From NCBI GenBank assembly GCA_943737045.1, contig CALSFV010000340.1, positions 186,001-250,000 on the forward strand: 64,000 bases of DNA, given 5' to 3'. The translations under genes and the position numbers were made by a program. Numbering within the stretch: the first letter of the stretch is position 1; every line of letters starts with the position of its first letter. The notes beneath the pieces are model-generated. The model was not told the origin of the DNA. It searched no databases and was given only the letters and a program-made list of their open reading frames with translations. The stretch is from Parapristionchus giblindavisi (lineage: Eukaryota; Nematoda; Chromadorea; Rhabditida; Diplogasteridae). Shown here piece by piece: positions 1 through 13,500 of this stretch.

Positions 1-36
1 GATTCAATAAACAATTTATTTACATTTCGATTTCAG

Positions 37-153
37 CTCACGGACAAAGTGGGAACGAGTAAGATAAGCTCGGTGCACGGCACTCGGTTAGACGTACCGA
101 CGGCTGAACAGACCCAGGCTTACTTCGAATCATATAGGAATACGTGGAATTAA
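37..153 (+). CDS. Terminal exon of an unidentified gene (5' part outside window)
   Basis: A TTTCAG acceptor ends at 36 and is followed by 38 open codons and a TAA stop at 151-153. The peptide begins LTDKVGTSKISSVHGTRL and ends ESYRNTWN. It is hydrophilic, with no membrane segment and no motif I recognise. The clean acceptor, phase-0 reading and later lack of coding signal make it a plausible last exon of a + strand gene upstream. Family and function cannot be told from 38 residues. Confidence 0.5.
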   Translation, partial: LTDKVGTSKISSVHGTRLDVPTAEQTQAYFESYRNTWN

Positions 154-1599
154 ATGTTTTCTTGCTCATTTTATTGATCTTTCTTTATTGTAACTGGGTA
201 AATAGATTTTCCTGTTGCATTTCATTGTGGATAGAAACCCAATCACAGTTGCGAGACAGGAGCCGAAAATTGGGGAAAATCGGCAATAGGTTTCGAACCT
301 GCGACTAAGGGCTAAGATGTTCGAACGTTTACCACTGCGATATGAGATAGATGAGTGGCTACTAGCTTTTCTCATCTCGCTGGTCGCTCGTACAAGCGAG
401 ATATGAGACATCTACATGAACCTTTAAATTGAAAATGAGAACAGTGATGTTCAGATGAGCTTCAGTGAGACAAAAAAAACATAGGTAATGTTGATATAAA
501 GGCCGCAAAGATCGTTTGAGAATCCTTCGCTACAGAGAAAAGATAAGAGAAATGCGCAAATATTGTAGTGGCAGAAAAGATAAGCTTTGCTCAGTATTTT
601 TGACCATTAGTTTATCAGCATCATGTATCTGCGAAAACCAAGAAATTTATTGAAAAGTGAGGGAAGCGAAGGAACTTCATACCAAACGGGGTTCCTTTAT
701 TTTAATTTATTTTCTTTGATTGAACAGATTCAATATCGATATCTATGGCACACAATCATGTGTGTAAATGCTTTAATTCTTAATTATTCATTGTATAATA
801 TTCATCGTATACCAACGATTGCTTATCTCTTCTCTTCATTTTTTTCCACTGTTTCTTCATTCTCTATCATAAAATGTGCTTTGTGCGATCAAAAGTTCAA
901 TTTTCGTTTCGGATCACTCAGGTATTTTGAATAATCTACTGTCCCATGATGCCTTCTTCGAAAGCGTTTCGCACTATTTACTTGCATCTCATAGACGCAT
1001 CGTCAAATACTTCTCACCTGATAATTGGTCTAATGATTCCTCTCAAGCTTTGTTATTCACTGATAAGCGTAATATGATGATCCAATTTGGAGCCTATCTC
1101 ACTATAATCATGTTATCATCCCCTACTCCAGAGACTCATTGTCCCTTTCGTCGTCTCCGTCTCTTTGCTCTCGTCTCTATCTCTGCCCTTTTCTCATCTC
1201 CGTCTCTTTGCACTCTTCTCTGTCTGCTTCCGACCACAAACTATCCCTAATTCTCCTCATTTTACGCGCAATCTCGCTTATTCGCCCCTGTGGTGAATTG
1301 CGAACTCTTGCACAATGTCATCGGTGGTGTATATAATTATCGCGTCGGTCATATCATCACTTTTCCAATATCAGTTGTCTGTTGTCTAGTTCTATCGCAG
1401 TCTTTTCCACAACCTTTATCTTAAATCATATACTAATTTTTAATTTACAATTTAATGGCCTTCATCAAGTAAGGTGTATTATTTTAAAAAATGTATTAAT
1501 TCGATTCAATTCAAAAATGCGAAGTAAAATAACTGAGGGTGTGTGGAGAGCTCAGATATATTTCCTTTTCAACACATTTACTATAGCGGTGGATGCCAG
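154..1599. other. Intergenic region upstream of the P-gp gene
   Basis: No exon chain is visible on either strand; the open frames here are AT-rich and lack codon-like composition. It holds a degenerate tRNA-like sequence at 281-352 and pyrimidine-rich CTCT tracts near 1140-1220. A TATATAATTA stretch near 1328 could be part of the P-gp promoter, but a promoter cannot be fixed from sequence alone. Confidence 0.5.
281..352 (-). other. Degenerate tRNA-like sequence
   Basis: On the minus strand a good B box (GGTTCGAAACC, 299-289) follows an A-box-like TATCGCAGTGGTAAACG (342-326) at tRNA-like spacing. I could not pair an acceptor stem, so this is more likely a tRNA-derived repeat or decayed tRNA than a working gene. 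Confidence 0.35.
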
Positions 1600-4500
1600 A
1601 TGGATGAGGAAAAGGAAAAAGTGAAGATTGATGACGATTCTTCAACATCATCCAATTCATCAAATATTCCTAAGGACAGCGCGTGGAAGCGTTTCCTCGT
1701 TTTTCTACAAGGGTATGTACTTTCACTTTCTGCACTGTTATGAAGTTTACTATTTTTTTAGAGTCTGGTTTACTGCTCGAAAAAGTAAAAAGTGAGCGGG
1801 TAAAGATTCAAATTAGTTTTGGGCTTTCCTTTAAAGCTACACCCCAAGCTAATTTGAAACTCTTCGCTCTGGTAGTACTCTCTCGCTTTCTTTGTCTACG
1901 AGAGAGTATTACCTATGCGGAGGGTAAAATTAGCATGGGGTATTCCTTTAATGTTTTGATAGTGTCCTTATTGACTATCCAGTAACGTGCGTCATTTCCC
2001 CATAACTTCTCTACTTCTTCTGTTATCTGTATCTTTGTCTGTTTGATCAAGTTTCCCCTCACTGTTCAGTACTTCTTTTATAACATCTATATCACTGACA
2101 AAGTGTGCCTAAACTCTCGATCTCTCATGTTCAATGTGTTTTATTTCCAGAACTACTGAAGATGATGAAGAACTCCAAGCGGAACCTGTGCCTTTCAAAG
2201 AACTTGTAAGTCATATAATAATAATAATAAATATTTATCGCATCTTTCTAATTAATGAACAGTTTAAAAAAACATTGTACAGTAATAATGATAAGAAGAA
2301 GCGAACAGAACTGTAACAACTAAGTCACAGTATTACATTGCGTATGCAAGAACTAAAGTACACTGGGTTTGGCACGGTAACAATTGTCTCTTTAGATAAT
2401 ATGAAAGAACTTTTCTTTGTTTACGCTGGTTTTTTGTCTGAACACGCCATTGACAAAGTGTTGAAAACGCTCCATAAATCGAATGATTCTATAGCTTTAT
2501 CTTGATATGAACAGAATATCACTTGTTAGACTTATCTTACGAAATAACATGAAATACGAACACCGAATGATTTAACAATTTCAGAATATTGAATAATTTT
2601 CAGTTTCGTTATGCGACTCGAAAAGAGAAGTTTCTCATGGCTATTGGAATTGTGTGTTCGATAGTTCACGGTATATGCCTGCCATCCATCAACATCATAG
2701 TTGGTCTTCTCATGACTGTCTACATTTCCACTCCTGAGGTATGTAAATTTATTTATTTATTTATTTGATACACCCTTGACAGGTGACATTAACGATAGCA
2801 ATCCAAAAAAATAAAAATAAATGAAAATTTAGCTCTCGTATCGAAATAACGCAGAAAAATGCGATTTTAGACACCTTAAAAACGAAATATGATTGAAAAC
2901 TGTATTATTTTCCAGCCCGTCGGTAACACCGACTTTCTACGAACTGTACTGATCTACTCGGCGTGTTACTTAGGGGCGGGATGCTTCATATTTATCATAG
3001 CGACTTTCGAGGTTTGAAATTGATCTTTGTTCTTTAGATTTGTTTTAATCTTTTTTCTCTTGCAGTATTTTACACTGACTTGGGCGAGCGAACAGATAGT
3101 GTCGCGAATCAAACGGTATATATTTTTTTAAATTATTTTAATTCTATTGGCCATGAATTGTCACTGGAAAAGAATATAGCAGTGATCTCTCGCAGGACTT
3201 CGTGTGCCTTGAATAGTGTGTTGTACCTTTACCTTTACCTTTAATTCCATTTGTCATTCATATATTCATTTTTTCCAGGGTATTCGTATCGTCTGTACTT
3301 GCCAAAGACGCGACCTTTCTTCATTCCACCAGTGCAGGAGCCCTATCGAATCAATTAAACAAGTACATCTAGTTTAATTATAATCAAAGATATCTTATTC
3401 ATCTGTACTTATAAAACATGCAAAAATAAAACAAAATTATTATTAGTAGAATGAGATTCACTGTTTCGGCTTTATGGTTCTAGATAGTGAACTCATAGTC
3501 AATGGGGTATTCCATGGCAATGTTGGAAAATCAATAAATCAATAAATCAATAAATCAATAAATCAATAAATCAATAAATCAATAAATCAATAAATCAATA
3601 AATCAATAAATCAATAAATCAATAAATCAATAAATCAATAAATCAATAAATCAATAAATCAATAAATCAATAAATCAATAAATCTATATTCAGTGATATC
3701 GATCGGATACGAGATGGTCTCGGAGACAAAGTGGGCATGTTGTGCAGGTATTATAGAAAAGAAACGTTAAAGGGGGCGTTTCCTCTCTCAATAGTCTCTT
3801 CATTATGCACACTATTTCTCTGTTCTCTAACAACGAGAGAGCATTGCGAGTCGAGGAGACCATTGAGTGAGGTTACGCTCCTTTTACAGGGTGGGGATTA
3901 ATTATGGTGACACAATAAAAACGGAATAACTTTTCTGAAAAATATCTAGTTCCGTTCAAATGTATACCAAATAATGTTTAAACATCTGGGAATACAATAA
4001 AACAATCATTGCCCGATTCTGCCTCCATCGGGCTTGATGACGTCCTTGATACGAGAGGGGTACGACTCTCTCACTGTACGCAGGTAGGTGGTGTTCATCT
4101 TCGATCGCTCCTTCTCCAAGGATTTCTTCAGGGACTCCAGCTTTGGGTGGGGAGTAGTACAGGACCTATCCTCCAAGGTTCCCCAGGCTGAGTATACCTG
4201 GGGCTGAGATTGGGCTAGGAGGCAGCCAATAGTTTCATCGGATGAATTCGGAAAACTGCTCCTTTCACCTCGCCTTGACGATCTTTCCCTTATAAACTGG
4301 CGTTCCATCCTGCTCGGAGGTCCACGAGCAGTTTCCTAAGTGGGAACGGCTCCAGAGGAGCTATGCGTCCTTGACAATATTCCCTAGGCAGTCCTTGTTG
4401 ATCTTGGCGCCCTGATTCACAAAAACTTTACGGCGGCGTCCCCTGCTCCCTGCCCCTGCCAAATCCCTGCCAAAAGCATTAGTTTTTTAAGGGTTTGGAG

Positions 4501-7500
4501 GTGGTATGGACAATCCCACCATTGTAATTAGCAGCCTGGGGGTCCGTAGTAAGCACTCGGTGACTCTGGGGGTTGTAGGTGGCTTGAACGATGAACAGCT
4601 TCTGATCGGAGAACACGATCATGAGGGTCTGCCCTACCCGCGTACAATTAGAGATCCGTCCGCCTCCCGTCTCAAGGACGTCATCAAGCCCAATGAAGGC
4701 AGAATCGGACAATGATTGTTCTATTGTATTCCCAGATGTTTGAAGATCGTTTGATATGCATTTGAATGGAACTCGATTTTTTTTGAAAAAAGATATTCCG
4801 CTTTTTATGGTGTCACCATAATTAATCCCCACCCTGTAATTCCCCATTTTTAACGATGACATTGCATATGTATTGAAACACTTGTTTATCTTTAAAATGC
4901 TCCACACATACTGTTCTTTATAAAGAGTGTTTATAATAATAATTTAAGAAGCATCGCCTTCTATCTGTCAGCCATCACAGTTTCTTTTATAACGGATTGG
5001 AGAATGACATTGATTATGATATGGACGGGACCATTGTGTGCACTGTCCACTGCTGTCACGCCTAAGGTTAGTTGAGGAAACCCCCGCAGGATTGCGCGTT
5101 TCTCCATATTGACCGTAAACATACACATGCTTATTTGGTACGAAAGTAGCGACAATGAATTTCTATGCATAGAGAGATAGTCCAATCGAGATAGTACATA
5201 GAATATTTATGCGTTTATTGCTATGCGGACGATATCACACTATATCTTTGCGTTCGTATGAACCTCATCGAAGTGTCTTTTGTGACGCGAAGATTTTGTG
5301 TGAAAATACATTTTGAAATTTCAGTTCACATCCAAGTACGTTGGGTCTATGTTGAAGATCACCGAGGATGCCAATGGACTAGCGGAAGAATGTATACTAA
5401 ATGTTAAGACTGTCGCTGCTTGCAATGGAGAAGAATCCATGATTAAGGTAAATTGATTTATTTTGAATATTTCACAAAAAATATTATTATACACTTGGAG
5501 TACTTTCGAGCATGGCTTCACAGAGGAACTGCAAAATATTTTACTCTTGAATGATTTTCAAGGGAAAGAATGGTACCTTGAATAGTTTGAAGCTGTCCAG
5601 TGCATCTTTTCTAACCTCTTCACGTTCTGACAGAGCTCGAGATCGGAACTTATCCAAAGTCATCTGATAATAATAACTTATAGGCATAGGTATAGGCTCG
5701 GAAACTATTCATAATGGTTATTTTCCACTAAAAACCTTCTCACAGTAATGTTTCATGCAGCATAAAATAATGGTTTGTTTCTCAATGTTGATTTCTTAAA
5801 TGTGCTATCTAGGTATGTCGTAGCGGCCGAAACACCATGAAGCACATTATTACTTAATAGTTTTATTGTTACAATTATTTTAAATACGTGCATGCATATC
5901 ACTCCTGTACATTGATTTACTTACTAAATTAATAGACATTATTTTTATGCTGCATAACACCTAACTGTGAGAAGGATTTTTTTTGCAAAATAACCATTAT
6001 GAATAGTTTCCGAGTCAAAACTTTTTCTCTGGATTATGAGCCAAAACCAATTATGTGTGAATAATACCTTCATTCGATTGGGCAAAAATAGAGGATGATG
6101 TGATGTGGCATTGTTATCTTTGCTGATAAGAAACGTTACTGTCTCTTTGTAACGTTCGAACGAGAAAGGACCTCGAACTCCAATCCATTTCTTGCACCAT
6201 GCCTGAATTTAAATGAATATGGTTTATGATTTAGGATTTATTTTTAAGTATTTGCATCTTTGAATGGGAATGGAATATTTAACTTTGGCAGTTTTAAAAG
6301 TATTGAGCGTGTAAAAATCACTTGTTTCCAATGTCCGCATTACTATTTCGTATTTTGAATAGTTCAGTGACTGGAACGATCTCTTTTAAATATCAAATCA
6401 AAGCGGCGAAGGTCAGACGGGTTAGGTGCGATGAAGTGGAGAAGTAGTCGAGAGTTTGGCAAGAGAGTGCATGAGCACGTTGTTTCGGTATTTACATAGA
6501 GTTTGTAATTGTCGTATGCAAGTACATTTTATACGGACAATACACCTCGAACTAATTTTGATCTTTTTTTCTGGCAACACTCTCATACACAGAGAAATCG
6601 AGAGAGCATTGTCAGAGCGGAGAGTTTTAAATGTTTTAAATTAGATTTGCCTTTAAAAGAAGCGAACGAGATCTTTAAAAAAAATAATGTTCAACGAAAT
6701 GAATTGTGATTCCAACCTTTCTATCCTCATACATAATAGTTGCGATCTTTTCTGAATCATCGATCATACTTTGTAACATTCCAAAAAATCGTTTGAGTGA
6801 TACATCTGCTTTCTAAAAAATATCGTCCGTAGATCAATATACAAAAAATATGATTAATTTATAAAGCGATTATGATAATTTCTGGAAAGTTGGAATAAAA
6901 TTATTCGGGAAAGTTTAACAGATGTACTTTCTTTGTTATTCCTCTCCGCGTCCACAGCGTAGAAGACTGACGTTAAAACGAGAAGATACAGGGAAAACCT
7001 CATGCGTGAAATATATTTCCTCTTGTTTCTAAAGCGTTTATATAAGGACAAAAATGACTCATCAAGTAAAGGAGACATAGGAAATATAAATGTGACAGGA
7101 ATTGTTTATATTGGAGTAGGACACGCGATATAAACACTATTAATGTTGGGAAATCCGGTGACTACAAAGACCAAAGATCAAATTCCAAAGATCAAAGATC
7201 AATTTCAGCGATATGGTGATATTCTTCGTCGTGGTATATCTGCCTCAGTGAGAAGTGGAGCCATTGCGGGTGCATTCGAGGGACTCTTCTTCTTCTTTCT
7301 TTATTTGTTTTGTGTACTTGGACTATGGTGAGAATCGCCACTTATTCACTTATTCATTCATGTAGAGAGATGTTTTGAGAGCTTATGGACTATGATCTTT
7401 GATCTCTAGGATATAATCTTTGATCTCTACAATATGATATTTGATCTCAAGGATATGATATTTGATCTCTAGGATATAATCTTTGATCTCTACAATATGA

Positions 7501-10500
7501 TATTTAATCTCAAGGATATGATATTTGATCTCTAGGATATAATCTTTGATCTCTACAATATGATATTTGATCTCAAGGATATGATATTTGATCTCTAGGA
7601 TATAATCTTTGATCTCTACAATATGATATTTGATCTCAAGGATATGATATTTGATCTCTAGGATATAATCTTTGATCTCTACAATATGATATTTAATCTC
7701 AAGGATATGATATTTGATCTCTAGGATATAATCTTTGATCTCTACAATATGATATTTGATCTCTAGGGTATAATCTTTGATCTCTAGGTATGGAACGGTT
7801 GCCTACCATAATGGAGAGATCAGAGACGCGGGAAACGTGTTAGCTGTATCTAGCAATATCTTGTTCTCGTCATATATTTTAGGTAATTAATGTGAAGTAC
7901 AGTATATCAAAGCATGCAAACGTACTCTAGTAATATTATAACATGCAATATAAAACTAGTTAAGGCCCCGCTGTTTCGGCGAGGGGTTCTAGACAGCGGA
8001 ACCCTACTCAGTGGTGTTGGCCATCTTCAGTAGAACCACCACTGAGTATTGTTATCAAAATTATTGTATGATAGTTAGAGTATGTATCTAATACATACTC
8101 ATGTTGGATTGTAGAATATAAGGCATGGTTTAGTGGATGAGAGCACGGACAATCGAACCGATCTGTTGGTCGGCTATAAAGTTCGACTCCCCGTAGACGT
8201 TCCCAAAATAAACACTCTCAATTGTGTCGAAATGTAGCAAAAATCAATCCTGTTAGATACTTTGCGGTCTTTATTTGGATTCCCACTTGATAAACAAACA
8301 ACTGTTTACTCTCATAGGAATCCTCGGTCCTCATCTCATGTCTATACTCAAAGCTCGATCAGCAGCTGCTGTTGTCTATGCAACAATCGATAAGGTCAGT
8401 AACATTTATAAGAACCACTCTGGTATTTTGCCACTTAAAGTCTACTTAAACTTTCCCACTTTAAGTAGACTTTAAGTAAACTTTAAGTGAAAGAACATTT
8501 GACGAAATGCATTACAGTATACCACACCACTTTAAGTAGACTTACGTCTCACTTTAAGTTTACTTAAAGTCTACTTAAAGTGGGAAAGTTTAAGTAGACT
8601 TTAAGTGGCAAAATACCAGAGCATGAGTGAATTATTTTGAATCATGCGTTAGTCTAGAGTTACAGAAGACACGAACTTTAAAAAAAATATTTTTCGATTT
8701 TCTTCCAACGAGTTTAAAGTTGAGTAGAGATTTTTAGGGATAAACAATGAATAAAGTGAAAGTGATTGAATGGGGAACACATTAGCGTTATTTTAATAAA
8801 TATTTTATATATTTTAAAAATTAAAATAAAGTAAATGCAAATCGGGTAGATCATTATTGATCGAGTTGAATGCAGTCTTTGTTCAGATCCCCGATGTCGA
8901 CGTGACTACTGATGCGGGATTGGATATCGACTCGAAGAAGAGTGTATCCATCGAATTCAATAATGTACAGTTCACCTATCCCACGAGGTTAGTTGACGAT
9001 CGATCGTAAGATATTGTCCCTATAAAATGTACTTGCATAATTGCATTGCTTCTACTGCTAAACAGAGGAAGAACTATCGATTAACTCCCCCTTTTCCTCA
9101 TTTCCTTCCTCACTCTCTCTGATCTACCTACTCTCTCACCGGTGCTCTCTCTCTAAACATAGAAATTCATTGTGGCAGTGGTTGGCTACTCTCGTACGAA
9201 ATAAACAAGTGTATTTTATACGGTCAATACAGTCAAATAATGATATGTTCCATTTATTCCTAAATCGAACTTCTTTTCAGAAAGTCTCCCGTTCTTCAAT
9301 GTCTGAATTGGAAGGTGAAAGAGGGGGAGACAGTAGCACTTGTAGGTGCGAGCGGATGCGGAAAGAGCACATCGGTATCTTATTCCAAATATCAGAATAA
9401 ATATAAAAACATAACTATAAACACCTGAATCAAATTATCAGCGTAGTATGAAACTTTAGTTATGTTCAGCGTTTCCTGAGGAACCGATTTCTTATTTTCA
9501 AAAAATATCAGAATCAGCGAATTGTGAAGCTTTAGCTTTAAAAAAAATTTTTTTAAGAGATCGATTTGATGTTTCAGATCGGTTTACTAACTTGTATGCT
9601 GCGAGCAACCGGAGGCAGTATTGAGCTGAATGGAAAACCCATTGAAAAATATAATGTCAAAAGACTGAGAAAGGTTAGTAGTACTCTTTTTCTGATGAAT
9701 AATAGCTTTGACATGAAGCATCGTCGAATATTTCTGATACCTCATATTGTACCATCTGTTAGAAACTTGTAGTTTAGTAGTCTTAAAGTGGCAAAAATAT
9801 AATGTCAAAAGGCTGAAAAAGGTATGTAATACTGGCATTGTCGTTTATTCCCGATGCCTTATTTTGTATCATCTGTGAGAACTTTGTATCTCTAAATGAA
9901 GGTATTTTTTAAAGATTTGTCCATTTTAGATGATTGGACTGGTATCACAAGAGCCGACTCTCTTCCATGGTACAATCAGAGATAACATTCAACTGGGAAG
10001 GTATAACAGACAAATATATAAATATTTAACTTTTGATTATTTAAACGATGATAATATTTAGAGATGTGAGTGAAAATGAAATCGAAAAGGCCGCGAGAAC
10101 AGCAAATGCTCATGACTTCATAATGCATCTGGAAAAGGTGAGAACAAGATACGATTTGATTTTTTTAATATGAAAATATCAAATCATTATATTTTACATT
10201 AAAGATGGTATACTGTGTTATCTTCATATTTTGGATAGTATGTTAGTGTTGTTTCTTGGTTATGCCGTAGTCTATGAAGAGTTGGATCAGAGTTATATGA
10301 TCCAACTCTTCATAGACTACGGCATAACCAAGAAACAACACTAACATATATTTTACATTCCTCGTTATATTTCTTTTTCATGAATTTACTTGAAATTAAG
10401 CGGACTCATTTTAAGACATTTTAGGGCTACGATACGATGTTGGGTCCTTCCGGTGTCTCTTTATCGGGCGGACAGAAGCAAAGGTTTATTATTATTATCA

Positions 10501-13500
10501 TAAAAATAAAGACCTATATTATTATATGATTAAAGGATCGCCATAGCTCGAGCCATCGTAACTGATCCATCTATATTGCTATTGGATGAAGCTACAAGTG
10601 CTTTAGATTCACACTCCGAAAGAGTCGTACAAGTAACTTTGCTGATTTTATTTTTATTTTTATCATTTATTGAAATATTATGCTCTATGAGTAGGTTTAA
10701 CAAAATAATAATATATACTTTATGCAGTGCAAAAGTAAAGTATAATAGTTGATAGCACAGTATTCTGGTCCAAGCCATTTTTCTTCGAAAGCAAGACAAA
10801 GGAGAGACCATTGTATTCGAGAGAGTTTGTATGTTGAGCGGTCGTTCTTGCTTTGAAAGTCATGAGAACGCTGTGATAGATCATGATATGAAGTGGAGTA
10901 CGCATAATTACGGGTTTATATATTACAGGCAGCATTGAACAAGGCATCGGCAGGTCGCACAACCATAGTGATCGCCCATAGATTGAGCACGATCAAGGAT
11001 GCACATAGAGTATATGTTATGGATGAAGGACGAGTCATTGAGGAAGGATGTTAGTTTATATTATATCTCATTGCATTTTATATTTCAACAACTTTATCAG
11101 CTGGTTTGGTGGCGGTACTTTAGCGGGGTTGCCATGAGATTTCTCCATAGCTTGCTAGCATGACGAGCGACTAGGAGGATTTGGCTGCTTTGACACACTT
11201 GCCACACAATCACACACAATCAAAATTACACTTGTAACTACCATCAATTAGAAAAACATTCAGTTTTCAATTCCATTTCAATATCGGACAAGAACTTTTA
11301 AAAATGTGCACCGTAGTTCATATAATACTAAAATATTTTGACAACGTGATTAAATTATCATTTTAGCTTATTCCGATCTCCAAACAAAAGAGGGTGGCAT
11401 GTTCGCTAAAATGTTGTCGATGCAAGATGGTAAGAAAGCAGAAGAGGAGTTGGAAGTTGTTTATAATGATGAATGGAGGGAAGAGGAACGTGATCGATTG
11501 AATGAAACGTATGTTAAATTATTGATTTTTAAAAAAAATTTTATTCATAAAACATCCATAAACGAAATATGAAATTAAATATTTAGGAATATCCTTAGTG
11601 CTAGTGATACAGTATCATATCTCTGAGTACAGTAAGACTCGAATTACAGTATCCTCAGTCACTCTGGAGCTTCCCCACTGGTACGGCAAGGATCGATAAT
11701 TTCGTCAAGACGGAGTTTAAAACCTATTTCTCCGGTGATTGAAAAGGTTAGCAGAAAGATAAGATTTATCAACAAAAAATCAATGACATCATTCTTTCCA
11801 TTCTTTGAGTAGTTCTCACACATGTTTGTAGATTATTAAAAAATTGTAATTCAAAATGCTTAATTAAATTTTTTACAAGAAATATTTTAGACTAATGATG
11901 ACGAGTTTCCATCATCGGTCGGAGGAATCACACAGCTGTTGAGTCAGCACAAACTAAAGGCTGGTGTTTAATTAAAGTTGAAATCGAGTTTTAAACGTAA
12001 AAATAATGATTCTCTCATCACACAATTTTCTCTTGTAATTTTTATGTGTTTCGTTTCGTGCATACTACGCACGTTGATAAAATATAATATATATTGTGTT
12101 TAAGGTGTTCAAGCAAATGTTGGCCGGGTGTGTGCGAGGTTCGGAAATGCTATTCCTCGTTGTGAGTTTGTACATTTACTTAGAAGACACTTACTACTTC
12201 ATTCGTTTTGGAAACGAATGATTATGCCAAGAAAATGTGCAAATTGATTTCAGTTTGTATGGAACATAACATTTCGTCAGCTTAACGAAGAAGACTATCA
12301 AGGATGGCTTCTTGCCACCAGTGTTGGACAAATCATAATCGGAGTGGGGACAATGATAGCCATCATTATATCGGTATGCATATCTGATATCTATTAATAG
12401 TTTCATATCCAATCAACATTTCACCGATGATTTTAATTGACCATAGTTCATACAAAAACGCTGTTATGCGAATTTTTCCCTTTAATATTTTTGACTTATC
12501 TAACAATAAGAGCGCTGCTTAAAAATATTTAACAATATCAATGCCTTCAGCGAACAACATCAGCTTGGGTGTCCGAATCGATTCTAATCGATATTAGACT
12601 GAAATGTTTCTCTTCTCTGCTCTATCGGCCCATATCTTATTTTGATCGGGCCGACACCTCGCCTGCTGCCTGTTCGGTCATACTGTCACAGCAAGTGCCG
12701 CTGGCTAGCGCGGTTAGTTCATTTTTGATCTTTGATCTTTGATCTTTGATCTTTGATCTTTGATCTTTGATCTTTGCAGCCAGTAGACTATCGAGCCACA
12801 ATAGTTTACGAGAATACATTTGCCGCAATCAGCATTATCCTTGTTTGTTTTATTTACTGCTGGCAGAACGGTCTGGTGAGTTGTGCTATATTGTCAAATG
12901 TTTTGGTCAAATGTCAAAATGTCAAGTCGATGGTCACAATGTCAAATGCTAATGTTCAAAATATGTTTTTTTATATAACACTTCAGGAAAAACAGCTAAA
13001 AAACATTTCATTTCGTGCATTTAAATTTTTTCTAAATATGCGATCGAGCAGAAATTTCATGGGAGATCATTTTTCAGATCGCAATTCTGGTCGCATTTCT
13101 CTTTCTCGTTCTGTTCTTCTTTCTCCAACGACAATCACAAAGAGCAAATGAAGAAGTCGAGAGTATCGACACATCCGCAGAGGTTATTAAATTAAGATTA
13201 ATAATAGATGTACACGAATAAGTATTCAATTTGATATCATTATTCAATTTGTTCACCCGAGTGGCAAATCGTTTGTCGATAAACGTGACTTCGCAAGCGT
13301 AGGGATTATTTCTGGGAAATGCCTCCGCCTACGGTTGCCTGCAAACGGTTTGCCAATGTTCATGGATATATTGTTTAAAGGCAGTTGGCATCCAAAAATT
13401 TCGATTCGAAATAGCTAAAATAGTTGATCTCATGTTGATAAGCTAAAACAACTGATCAGAAATATGTATTTGAAAGTTTGAAACGACGCTCTGGTAAGAA

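Noticed and set aside
623..1250. ORFs of 103 and 124 codons upstream of P-gp
   Set aside because: Phe/Ser/Leu-rich readings of AT- and CT-rich sequence; overlapping frames and no acceptor/donor logic.
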